Source: Sva-07 sp963728355 (GTDB taxonomy: Bacteria; Actinomycetota; Acidimicrobiia; Acidimicrobiales; Ilumatobacteraceae). From it: 64,000 nucleotides of DNA. The notes beneath the pieces were generated by a model. That model was not told where the DNA came from, searched no databases, and was given only the letters and a program-made list of their open reading frames with translations. A program made the position numbers and the translations under genes. The DNA is taken from contig CAVSJQ010000004.1 in assembly GCA_963728355.1 (NCBI GenBank), forward strand, positions 248,001 through 312,000. Direction: 5' to 3'. Positions within the stretch are counted from its first letter, which is position 1, and each line of letters begins with the position of its first letter. Shown in pieces: positions 49,828 to 57,682 of the stretch.

Positions 49828-50682
49828 ATGCACCCCGTACGTTTCGACCACTACCTGGCCGGCGTGGTCGGACTGGGCCTGATGCGCCACTGGTATGCGG
49901 ACGGCGAGACGAACGCGACGCGGATGGCCGAGTTGGCCGACATCCTGACGAAGGCGCACGAGCCGACGCACTCGTTCGAGGTGACGCCGGCCGAGCGGTC
50001 CGTCAGCGACGGCTACGCCGAGTGGGCGCCGACCTACGACGGTCGCAATCCCATGATCGAGCTGGAGGAGACCGTCGTCGTCCCGCTGCTCGAGCGGCTC
50101 GCTGCGCCCGGTCGTCGTGCGCTCGACGCCGCGTGCGGCACCGGCCGTCACGCCCGCCTGCTCCGTGCCCACGGATGCATCACGACCGGTATCGATCAGT
50201 CATCCGAGATGCTCGACGTGGCGCGCCGCAAGGTACCGAACGCCGTGTTCGAGGTCGGCGACGTCGAGCACCTGCCGTTCGACGACGGCGCCTTCGACCT
50301 GGCGGTCGTGTCGTTGGCGCTCTGCCATCTCGAGGACCCTTCCGTCGCCGTGGCGGAGCTCGCACGCGTGCTGGCTCTCGGCGGCACGCTCGTCGTGTCT
50401 GATCCCCATCCGATGGGCGGTGTGCTGGGCGGCCAGGCGTTCTACGGCGGCGTGGGCCCGGGGCAAAGCCTGGCGTTCGTGCGCAACCATCGCCACGGTG
50501 CCTCCAGCTGGCTGCGTGCGTTCGCAGGCGCCGGCTTGGAGGTCGTCGATTGTGTGGAGGCGCCGTTCACCGACGAACAGATCGCAACCGACCCGTCGGC
50601 GGCGTTCCACATCGACGCCCTGCGAGCAGCTGCGCTCGGTTTGCCGAGTCTCTGGATCTGGGAGCTGCGCCGGCCGGCGTGA
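49828..50682 (+). CDS. Class I SAM-dependent methyltransferase
   Basis: A 284-aa methyltransferase with an N-terminal helical extension of ~70 residues, then SAM-binding motif I LDAACGTGRHARLL, motif II-like GIDQSSEMLDVARRKVP, GDVEHLPFDDGAFDLAVVSLALCHLEDP and LGGTLVVSDPHP. The FDDxxFDxxxxxxxLxH pattern belongs to the UbiE/small-molecule type, not to DNA methyltransferases. Substrate unknown. It converges with the YccF gene. Confidence 0.88.
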   Translation: MHPVRFDHYLAGVVGLGLMRHWYADGETNATRMAELADILTKAHEPTHSFEVTPAERSVSDGYAEWAPTYDGRNPMIELEETVVVPLLERLAAPGRRALDAACGTGRHARLLRAHGCITTGIDQSSEMLDVARRKVPNAVFEVGDVEHLPFDDGAFDLAVVSLALCHLEDPSVAVAELARVLALGGTLVVSDPHPMGGVLGGQAFYGGVGPGQSLAFVRNHRHGASSWLRAFAGAGLEVVDCVEAPFTDEQIATDPSAAFHIDALRAAALGLPSLWIWELRRPA

Positions 50683-50700
50683 ACCGGGGTCGCCGCACGC

Positions 50701-51111
50701 TCAGGCGGAGGCGCGGGCCACGCCGAGATCGTCGCGCAGGTCCTTGCCCCGGACGATCTCCTTGCCGAACGGGAACAGTGCGAGCGGCACGAACTTGAAC
50801 GACTGGATCCCGAACGGGATGCCGATGATCGTGATGCACAGCAGTACCCCGGAGATGGCGTAGCCGATCGCCAGGAACAGCCCGGGGATGAACCACAGGA
50901 TGTTGCCGATCAGACCGCCTCGGGCGGCGGTGGGTGACGGCACGGCGGTGCGCCCGAACGGCCAAAGGGCGAAGTTGGCGAGCTTGAAGCACTGCCGCCC
51001 GAACGGCAACAGCACGATCGTGATCGACAGCAGCACCCCGATGACCGCCCACACGATCGCCATCCAGAACCCGTTGAGGATCAGCCACAGGATGTTGCCG
51101 ACGGTTCTCAT
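50701..51111 (-). CDS. YccF-domain inner-membrane protein
   Basis: A 136-aa membrane protein made of two YccF repeats, each a strongly hydrophobic hairpin (ILWLILNGFWMAIVWAVIGVLLSITIVLLPFG and ILWFIPGLFLAIGYAISGVLLCITIIGIPFG) followed by a conserved FGRQCFKLANFALWPFG / FGIQSFKFVPLALFPFG stretch. Four membrane spans are expected. The family is widespread and its function is not established. Confidence 0.88.
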   Translation of the reverse strand: MRTVGNILWLILNGFWMAIVWAVIGVLLSITIVLLPFGRQCFKLANFALWPFGRTAVPSPTAARGGLIGNILWFIPGLFLAIGYAISGVLLCITIIGIPFGIQSFKFVPLALFPFGKEIVRGKDLRDDLGVARASA

Positions 51112-51201
51112 TGCTGGGGAGACGAGATGGAGGCAACGGGATTCGTCATCGCGTAACCGTAGCTCCGGGCGTTCGGTGAGCGCTTCGGCAGGAGCTGCCT
51201 G

Positions 51202-51510
51202 TCAGCAGCCGAGGGCGTAGTTCACGGCGCGGCACACGTCGTCGAGCGTCAGGTCGTCGACGGCGCCTACCCTGGTGGTGAGTGTCGACTGGGCGACGGT
51301 GTGCAGGCCGTCGGTGTTGACCACGCACTCCCGGTCGAATCCGGCGGCGACGTGATCGATCGAGACCTCGGCGGCGAGCCCGCGCGCGGAGGTGGAGATC
51401 TCGGCGACGGTGACCAACGAGCGCACGTCGAGCACCTCGGTTCGTGTGAGGACCAGCACTGGGCGGCGCTTGCGTCCCACCTGGGCGAGCCAGACCTCAC
51501 CGCGGTTCAC
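51202..51510 (-). CDS. MazF/PemK-family toxin, copy 1
   Basis: A 102-aa toxin of the CcdB/PemK-like barrel fold, probably an endoribonuclease. It starts MNRGEVWLAQVGRKRRPVLVLTR (the family RGEVW and RPVLVL strands), then LVTVAEISTSARGLAAEVSI and a C-terminal helix LTLDDVCRAVNYALGC. Its ATG overlaps the antitoxin stop by 4 nt, the normal antitoxin-first order. Very similar to the copy at 55.5 kb. Confidence 0.9.
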   Translation of the reverse strand: MNRGEVWLAQVGRKRRPVLVLTRTEVLDVRSLVTVAEISTSARGLAAEVSIDHVAAGFDRECVVNTDGLHTVAQSTLTTRVGAVDDLTLDDVCRAVNYALGC

Positions 51511-51713
51511 TCGGCGCTCCAGGTCTCGGCAGCGGTCCAGAACTCGTCGACCTGTTCGGGCTTCGCGAGGTACGCCGCCCGGTCCTGTTCGAGTTGAGCG
51601 GCGCGTACGGCCGCAGTCACGCCGTCGCGTGCCGCGGCGGACACGTTGACACCAAGGCGTCGTGCCTCGTCGGCGAGGGAGTCGTCCATCGTGAACGTCG
51701 TCCGCGTCGTCAT
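51507..51713 (-). CDS. CcdA-family antitoxin, copy 1
   Basis: A 68-aa antitoxin. The RHH DNA-binding part is TTRTTFTMDDSLADEARRLGVNVSAAARDGVTAAV, and the toxin-binding tail is YLAKPEQVDEFWTAAETWSAE. I start at the ATG giving MTTRTTF; longer in-frame starts have no family support. Pairs with the overlapping MazF-type toxin and should repress its own operon. Confidence 0.88.
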   Translation of the reverse strand: MTTRTTFTMDDSLADEARRLGVNVSAAARDGVTAAVRAAQLEQDRAAYLAKPEQVDEFWTAAETWSAE

Positions 51714-51792
51714 GGAGTCAAATGCTCGCATTCGACACCACCACACCCAGCCGGCTGGCGCAGGACGAGACACTCGTTCGGGTCGGAGCGGT

Positions 51793-51968
51793 TCACGGGG
51801 CGGTCGCTGCGAGAACCAGCGCCGTGATGATCATCCGGTCGAGTGGCACGCCGCGGCGGAGGCTGGCGATCGGAGTTCGTCGAACATCTCCTGGGACATG
51901 TCGAAGGTGAGGCGCATCAGTCCGTCCGGGACCGGGCCGCACAACGGGGTGGGGTGCTCTGCGTTCAT
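51793..51968 (-). pseudogene. RHH-type antitoxin gene with frameshift, copy 2
   Basis: A good GAGGAG site precedes the ATG. Frame 1 reads through GLMRLTFDMSQEMFDEL (ribbon strand and first helix), then a 1-nt shift is needed for IASLRRGVPLDRMIITALVL, AATAP-stop. The break falls at the same position as in copy 1 although the DNA has diverged. No toxin gene of its own follows; the next gene downstream is the CcdA antitoxin. Confidence 0.6.
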
Positions 51969-52046
51969 GGTGACTCCTCATGGGTCGAGCATCTTGTCGA
52001 CGTCGATCTGCCGCCGACGGCGATCAGGGGAGCCGGTGACGCCAGC

Positions 52047-52072
52047 ATGCGCGCGGCGGTGTCACAGAGTTG
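52047..52072. repeat. Partial copy of the HNH-upstream sequence
   Basis: Matches the 30-bp sequence upstream of the HNH genes through ATGCGC and GGTGTCACAGAGTTG with three differences between. It lies 41 nt before the helicase start. The gap here is about 400 nt in all and otherwise holds only the frameshifted antitoxin. Confidence 0.65.
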
Positions 52073-52113
52073 GTCATCGCGTCACTGCGACACCCATCGG
52101 TCACACTGAACCC

Positions 52114-55100
52114 ATGGTGGACCGACTCCTCACCCCTTCGAAGATCACGGCGTGGCTCGACTGCGCCCATTTCCTCACGTTGCAGCACGAGGTCGAGGCG
52201 GGCACCCGCACGGTCGAGTCGAGCACGTTCGGCGAGATGGCGCAGATGCTGCTCGACAAGGGGCTCGAGCACGAGCGGGCGGTGCTGGCCCGCTATCGGG
52301 CCGAGGGGCTTTCGGTGTTCGAGGTCCCGGAACGCGAGCCGACGGAGTCGTTCCAGCAGTGGGCTGATCGCTCAGCCGATTCCCTAGCGCGGGAAAACGA
52401 CGTGGTGTTCCAGATGCCGTTCGTGCACGAGGGCATCCGCGGCATCGCCGACTTCCTGCGTCGGGTCGACGATCCCGAGACCGGCACGTTCACCTACGAG
52501 CCGATCGACGCCAAGCTCGCCCGCAACGAAGCTAAGCCCGGCCACGTCCTGCAGCTCTGCTTTTACGCCGAGGCGATCGAAGCGAGCACGGGCGTGCTGC
52601 CGGAGTTCGTGTCGATCGAACTTGGCTCCGGCCGCGCCGAGCGGATCCGGGTCGCCGACGTGCTGCCGTACTGGCGCCGGATGCGGGGCCAGCTGGCGAA
52701 GCTCCTCACCGACGGCGTCGAGGTCGACACCCGGCCCAAGCCGTGTGACCACTGCCAGTTCTGCGACTTCGAGTTGGTGTGCGAGGCCCAGTGGCGCGCC
52801 GCCGATTCGCTCGTCCACGTCGCCGGCCTCCGCGCGGCCGATCGTTTGCTGCTCCAGCAGAACGGGGTGACCACGATCGCCGCGCTGGCCGAGCTCGATC
52901 GCGAGATCACCGGCCTCGATGCGGCCCGCCGCGACACGTTCGTGCGCCAGGCGCGCCTGCAGGTGCAGGCCCGTAACGCTCCCGACGACACGCCGCCGTT
53001 CGAGCTGCTGCAGGCGCCGTCGGCGACCGACCCGCTCGTCGAGGATCTCGACGCTGCCGATCCGATCGGGTTCGCGGCGATGCCGGCCCCCGACGACGGT
53101 GACGTGTTCCTCGACTTCGAGGGCCACCCGTTCTGGCACGCCGACGCCGAGCTGTTCTTCCTGTTCGGCCTCATCGAGTGCACGCCCGCGGGCGCGTGGG
53201 AGTTCAAGGCGTTCTGGGCGCACGACAAGGACGAGGAGGCGGTCGCCACGAAGGCGCTCATCGATCACCTCGGCGCCCGTCGGGTGCAGTTCCCCGACAT
53301 GCACGTGTACCACTACAACCACACCGAGCGGTCGTCGCTCGAGCGGCTCGTGAAGGAGCACGGCGTCGCCGAACTGGCGCTCGAACAGATGATCACCACC
53401 GGGCTGTTTGTCGACCTGTTGCCGATCGTGAAGGGCGCGATGCAGGTCGGCGTCGAGGGCTACGGCCTCAAGCACGTCGAGCGGCTCACCGACTACGAGC
53501 GCGGCCACGAGATCGACCGCGGCTCCGGCGCGGTCGTCGAGTACGAGCGATGGATGGCGTCGAAGGACCAGGCCAACCTCGATCGGATCGCCGCCTACAA
53601 CGAGGACGACGTGCGCGCCACCCGGGCCCTGCGCGACTGGCTGGTGCACCAACGTCCGGGGGAGATGCCGTGGCGGCCGGCCGTGCTCGGCCGCGAGGAG
53701 CCCGACGCCGAACTCGACGCCCGCATCGAAGCGCTCCACGCGTTCGGGCCCGGCACGGTCGAGCACCTGATGGGCGACCTGCTCGGTTACTGGCGTCGCG
53801 AGCGTTTGGTCGTCAACGCCGACGCATACCGCCTGTCGATCGCCGACGAGGCCGACCAGTTGGAGTCGCTGTCGGCGATCACCCGGCTGACGTTTCGGGG
53901 TCTCGAGCCTCAGGTGCTGAAGAACGGCAAGCCGTCGAAGTGGCCGTGGGCGCGCTTCACGTTCCCGCCCCAGCCGATCGACGTCGAGATCACGCGGGGC
54001 TCGAAGTTGATCGTCGCCGTCAACGAGCAGGAGTGGGTGTTCTTCACGGTGGCCGAGATCGACACGGCCGCGGGCGAGCTGGCGGTCACGTGGGACGGCG
54101 ACGCCGCGGAGAAGGGCGTGTACCCGTCGTCGCTCGTCCACTACGAGTGGTTCCGCGAGGGAGCGAAGCTGAACGCACTCGAGGGACTGGCCGACGAGAT
54201 GCTGGCGGGTCGCGCCGACCGGGTCGCCCATGCGATTCTGCGTCGCGACCTCCCGATGTTCACGCCCGGGCAGGGGCCCGACGGTGGCCAGTTCGTCGGC
54301 GGCGTCGATGCGGTCTGCCGGTGGGCCACCGGGCTCGACCGCAGCTACGTGCCGATCCAGGGGCCGCCCGGCACCGGCAAGACGTACACCGGCGCGCACA
54401 TGATCCGCACGCTCATCAACGCCGGCCTGCGGGTGGGCGTGACGGCGATGAGCCACGCAGCGATCGACAACCTGATGCACGCCGTGGTCGAACGGTTCGA
54501 CGAGGGGGGCGACTCGGAGAACCTGCGGGCGGTGCGCAAGGCGAAGGGCGGCTCGGTTGCCGGCGTGCAGTACGTCGACGAGAACCAGCGGGTGGCCGAG
54601 GGCGACTTCAACGTGATCGCCGGGACGACGTGGCTGTTCGCCAGCCAGGCGATGCGCGACCACCCGGTCGACGTGCTGGTGGTCGACGAGGCGGGCCAGC
54701 TCGGCCTGGCGGACACGTTGGCGGCGACGATCTCGACGACCAACGTGATCCTCCTCGGCGATCCCCAGCAGCTGGCGCAGGTGTGCAAGGCCAGCCATCC
54801 GGGAGGTGCCGGTGCGAGCGCGCTGGAGCACCTGCTCGGCGATGCGCTGACGGTGCCGGCCGATCGTGGCGTACTGCTGGAGACGACGTGGCGGATGCAC
54901 CCCGACGTGTGCGAGTTCATCTCCGAGGTGATGTACGGCGGCAAGCTGCACAGCCACGAGTCGTGCGTCGGCCAGTCGGCTGCCGGACAGACGGGCCTGC
55001 GTTGGCTGCGAGCCGAGCACAAGGGCCGCTCCACCGAGTCGCCGGAGGAGGCAGCGATCGTCGTGGCGAAGGTGGAGGAGTTGCTCGGCCAGCCGTGGAC

Positions 55101-55479
55101 CGACCAGCACGGCGTCACCCGCCCGCTCACGATGGCCGACTTCATCGTGGTCGCCCCGTACAACGACCAGCGCCGCTGCATCACGGAGGCACTGCGTGTC
55201 GACCCGGCGACGAGGAGTGTCGAGGTCGGCACGGTCGACAAGTTCCAGGGCCAGGAGGCCGCGGTGGTGTTGTTCTCGATGACGACGTCGTCGTCGGAGT
55301 TCATGCCCCGCGCCGCCGATTTCCTGTTCTCGAAGAACCGCCTGAACGTGGCAATCAGCCGGGCGCGGTGCCTGGCCTACCTGGTGTGCACCGACGAACT
55401 GCTCGACACCCGAGCACGCGACGTCGAGGAGATGGCGCTGATCTCAGCGCTCTGTTCCTTCGTCGAGCGGGCAAGCTGA
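52114..55479 (+). CDS. TM0106-like RecB-nuclease / RNase H-like / DNA2-type helicase
   Basis: A 1121-aa protein with three parts. Residues about 1-230 are a RecB/Cas4-like nuclease module (FLRRVDD...YEPIDAKLA, QLCFYAEAIE) ending in C211-x2-C214-x2-C217-x5-C223, probably an Fe-S cluster. About 325-520 is a YprB-type RNase H-like exonuclease (DVFLDFEGHPFW, D334/E336; YNEDDVRAT). From about 720 it is a superfamily 1 helicase with Walker A GPPGTGKT (750-757), DEAGQ (D858/E859), GTVDKFQGQEA and NVAISRAR. It presumably processes DNA or RNA-DNA ends in repair or defence. The ATG fits the family start MVDRLLTPSKITAWLDC. Confidence 0.9.
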   Translation: MVDRLLTPSKITAWLDCAHFLTLQHEVEAGTRTVESSTFGEMAQMLLDKGLEHERAVLARYRAEGLSVFEVPEREPTESFQQWADRSADSLARENDVVFQMPFVHEGIRGIADFLRRVDDPETGTFTYEPIDAKLARNEAKPGHVLQLCFYAEAIEASTGVLPEFVSIELGSGRAERIRVADVLPYWRRMRGQLAKLLTDGVEVDTRPKPCDHCQFCDFELVCEAQWRAADSLVHVAGLRAADRLLLQQNGVTTIAALAELDREITGLDAARRDTFVRQARLQVQARNAPDDTPPFELLQAPSATDPLVEDLDAADPIGFAAMPAPDDGDVFLDFEGHPFWHADAELFFLFGLIECTPAGAWEFKAFWAHDKDEEAVATKALIDHLGARRVQFPDMHVYHYNHTERSSLERLVKEHGVAELALEQMITTGLFVDLLPIVKGAMQVGVEGYGLKHVERLTDYERGHEIDRGSGAVVEYERWMASKDQANLDRIAAYNEDDVRATRALRDWLVHQRPGEMPWRPAVLGREEPDAELDARIEALHAFGPGTVEHLMGDLLGYWRRERLVVNADAYRLSIADEADQLESLSAITRLTFRGLEPQVLKNGKPSKWPWARFTFPPQPIDVEITRGSKLIVAVNEQEWVFFTVAEIDTAAGELAVTWDGDAAEKGVYPSSLVHYEWFREGAKLNALEGLADEMLAGRADRVAHAILRRDLPMFTPGQGPDGGQFVGGVDAVCRWATGLDRSYVPIQGPPGTGKTYTGAHMIRTLINAGLRVGVTAMSHAAIDNLMHAVVERFDEGGDSENLRAVRKAKGGSVAGVQYVDENQRVAEGDFNVIAGTTWLFASQAMRDHPVDVLVVDEAGQLGLADTLAATISTTNVILLGDPQQLAQVCKASHPGGAGASALEHLLGDALTVPADRGVLLETTWRMHPDVCEFISEVMYGGKLHSHESCVGQSAAGQTGLRWLRAEHKGRSTESPEEAAIVVAKVEELLGQPWTDQHGVTRPLTMADFIVVAPYNDQRRCITEALRVDPATRSVEVGTVDKFQGQEAAVVLFSMTTSSSEFMPRAADFLFSKNRLNVAISRARCLAYLVCTDELLDTRARDVEEMALISALCSFVERAS

Positions 55480-55508
55480 CGGGAGCGTTCCGCGAAGCCG
55501 CAGCAGAA

Positions 55509-55817
55509 TCAGCAACCGAGCGCGTAGCTCACGGCGGCGCACACACGCTCCAGCGTCGCGTCGTCGACCTCGCCGACTCGGTCGGTGAGCGTCGACTGGG
55601 CAACGGTGTGCAGGCCATCGGTGTTGATGACGGATGCCCGGTCGTGACCCGCCGCGACGTGATCGAAGCTGACCTCCGCAGCGAGCCCTCGTGCCGACGT
55701 CGAGATCTCCGCGACCGTGACCAACGAACGAACGTCGATGACCTCGGTGCGGGTGAGGACGAGCACTGGCCGACGTTTGCGACCGACTTCGGCGAGCCAG
55801 ACGTCGCCGCGATTCAC
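55509..55817 (-). CDS. MazF/PemK-family toxin, copy 2
   Basis: A 102-aa toxin nearly the same as copy 1: MNRGDVWLAEVGRKRRPVLVLTRTEV, ISTSARGLAAEVSFDH and a final LERVCAAVSYALGC. Differences are spread over the protein and mostly conservative, so both copies look functional. Its start overlaps the antitoxin stop by 4 nt; its stop is 30 nt from the helicase stop on the other strand. Confidence 0.9.
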   Translation of the reverse strand: MNRGDVWLAEVGRKRRPVLVLTRTEVIDVRSLVTVAEISTSARGLAAEVSFDHVAAGHDRASVINTDGLHTVAQSTLTDRVGEVDDATLERVCAAVSYALGC

Positions 55818-56023
55818 TCGTCGCCCCAGGCCTCGGCGTCGACCCAGAATCCGTCGACCTTCTCGGGCTTGGTCTGAGAGGCGGCCCGATCGCGTTCGGT
55901 CAGGGCCAACCGCACTGCTGACGCACCGCGGTGCCTGGCTGCGGCCGACACGTTGATGCCGAGAAGCCGCGCCTGCTCGGCGAGCGACTCGTCGAGCGTG
56001 AAGGTCGTCCGCGTTGTCGTCAT
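55814..56023 (-). CDS. CcdA-family antitoxin, copy 2
   Basis: A 69-aa antitoxin with RHH part TTTRTTFTLDESLAEQARLLGINVSAAARHRGASAV and toxin-binding tail QTKPEKVDGFWVDAEAWGDE. One extra residue appears in the middle helix compared with copy 1. The tail differs more than the DNA-binding part, which could give specific pairing with its own toxin (inference). Confidence 0.87.
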   Translation of the reverse strand: MTTTRTTFTLDESLAEQARLLGINVSAAARHRGASAVRLALTERDRAASQTKPEKVDGFWVDAEAWGDE

Positions 56024-56093
56024 GGCTGCTGAAGGTAGTACGAGATGCTCGCGACGGTGATGGTGCCGACTGAGTGGTATGCGTGTTGATCGT

Positions 56094-57596
56094 TCATGCG
56101 ACGCACCCGAGTGCTCGCACTCGTGCACGGGCGAGTCGTGTGGCTTCAGCGATCTCGTCGGCGGTCTCGAAGGCGGTCGGTTCGTCGCTCGCGTCGTCGC
56201 CTGATTCGTCGCTCGCTTCGTCGGGGAAGACGGGTGGCCGGACGCCGACGGGCAGCATGATCGTGCCGTCGGCTCGGATGGTGTGATTTCGTCCGTGGAT
56301 GTCGCGACAGGTGCGCCATCGTTTTCGGTGTTTCGCCCGGTTGTCGCCGCCGCATCTGACACCGGCGTTGTCCTGATCGGTACCGCCGCCCTCGTGCCAC
56401 TCGACGGAGTGGTCGACCTCGCACAGTTCGGCGGGCAGGCCGCAGCCGAGGTGGTCGCACTGCACGGCCAGGAGCTTCGCGGCCTCGCGTGCGGGGCCGG
56501 TGAACGCCCGGGCCTTGCGCCCGAGGTTGATCGGGAGGTTGTCGGCGCCGAGCACGACGCGACGGATGTGCCCGGCGAGCGCTGCTCGCAGCACGGTGTG
56601 CGGGTCGAGGATCTGTCCGGTGGAGGTTTCGCAGCGTCGCGAGCTGATCGAGTCGGGATCGGCCATCAGCTCGGCGAGCAGTTCGTCGGGTGATGCCAGC
56701 CCGGTGAACGGGTCGACCTGCTCACCGGCGAGCGTGGTGTCGGGGGCGAGGCCGGCCTCGGCGAGCAGGCGCCCCCACGTGCGGTGGTCCGTGAGGATGT
56801 TGACCAACGGCTCGGTCGCGGGTGCCGGGCGGCCGGCTTCGTGGTTGGCGAGCGCACCGCGCATGATCGCCACGAAGGCGTCGTAGCCGCGTTGCGTGGC
56901 GGTGCGGGCGAGCGGGTGTTCGTCGGCATGCTCGCCGTGCTCGGCGCGACGGGTAGCGACGTCGGCGTCGTACTCGAGCTCGCAGAACCGACGGAAGATC
57001 GCTTCGAGCTCGACGTTGACGAGCGGGTCGCCACCGCCGGCATCGAGGCACAGCGATCCGTTCAGGTTGACGACATGGGCGCGCCGGTTCTGGATCGATT
57101 CGTCGAGGTCGTCGTGGGCGCCGTCGAGGTCGGCGAGCATCACGAAGCGCTTCACGCACGTGCGGAACTCGCGAAAGCTCAGGCGCTCGGCCTGATCGAG
57201 CAACATCGGGGCGAACTCGCGCAGCCGGTCGCGGACCCGGCGGTTGGTGTGGGCGACGGCGAGCTCGTTGGCTTGTGGAGTGCCGACGTGGCCATCGTGG
57301 AGTGCCTCGGCGAGGCCGGGGACGTCGCCCACAGCCGCGGTGAGGCGACCGACCCTGGCGGCTTCGGCGTCGGAGTAGTTGCACGTGGCTCGCAAATACG
57401 CCTTCAGCGAGCGGTGCCCGTCGTCGAGGTACGACCGGCGCCGATCGACCTCACCGGCGCAGAGGGCGAGCTCGGCCTCGATCCTCCGGCGTTCCAGTTC
57501 GAGGGAGCGAACGCGGTCGTCGAGGTCGGAGTCGCTGCACTCCATCAGCTCCTCGACGAGCGCTCCAACCCGCCCGCTGATCGCCACGTCCGACAT
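56094..57596 (-). CDS. DUF222-HNH endonuclease protein (13E12 repeat family), copy 2
   Basis: A 500-aa paralogue of copy 1. DUF222 part DLDDRVRSLELERRRIEAELALCAGEVDRRRSY onwards and an intact HNH (CDHLGCGLPAELCEVDHSVEW, then DNAGVRCGGDNRAKH). By eye most of the first 430 residues are the same or similar, whereas the C-terminal tails after the PVFP segment are unrelated. It stands next to the intact helicase and CcdA/MazF pair as copy 1 stands next to the helicase remnant. Confidence 0.9.
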   Translation of the reverse strand: MSDVAISGRVGALVEELMECSDSDLDDRVRSLELERRRIEAELALCAGEVDRRRSYLDDGHRSLKAYLRATCNYSDAEAARVGRLTAAVGDVPGLAEALHDGHVGTPQANELAVAHTNRRVRDRLREFAPMLLDQAERLSFREFRTCVKRFVMLADLDGAHDDLDESIQNRRAHVVNLNGSLCLDAGGGDPLVNVELEAIFRRFCELEYDADVATRRAEHGEHADEHPLARTATQRGYDAFVAIMRGALANHEAGRPAPATEPLVNILTDHRTWGRLLAEAGLAPDTTLAGEQVDPFTGLASPDELLAELMADPDSISSRRCETSTGQILDPHTVLRAALAGHIRRVVLGADNLPINLGRKARAFTGPAREAAKLLAVQCDHLGCGLPAELCEVDHSVEWHEGGGTDQDNAGVRCGGDNRAKHRKRWRTCRDIHGRNHTIRADGTIMLPVGVRPPVFPDEASDESGDDASDEPTAFETADEIAEATRLARARVRALGCVA

Positions 57597-57605
57597 ACCG
57601 TCATC

Positions 57606-57635
57606 ATGCGCATGGGGGTGTCACAGAGTTGCCGG
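57606..57635. repeat. 30-bp sequence shared upstream of both HNH genes (copy 2)
   Basis: Identical over 30 nt to 47320-47349 and at the same distance from its HNH gene. Confidence 0.85.
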
Positions 57636-57670
57636 ACGGCGGTTCTTCGGGGCGCGGCTCGGCTGATCGG

Positions 57671-57676
57671 TAGGTT
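57671..57676 (+). promoter_or_regulatory. Putative -10 element (TAGGTT) for a leaderless transcript
   Basis: TAGGTT lies 6 nt before the ATG of the dimethylformamidase-like gene, as before the LLM gene at 17.7 kb. Confidence 0.5.
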
Positions 57677-57682
57677 CCACGG

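Noticed and set aside
51646..52113. N-terminal extension of the helicase frame
   Set aside because: The frame is open upstream, but it overlaps the CcdA start and the broken antitoxin; the family N-terminus begins at the ATG at 52114.
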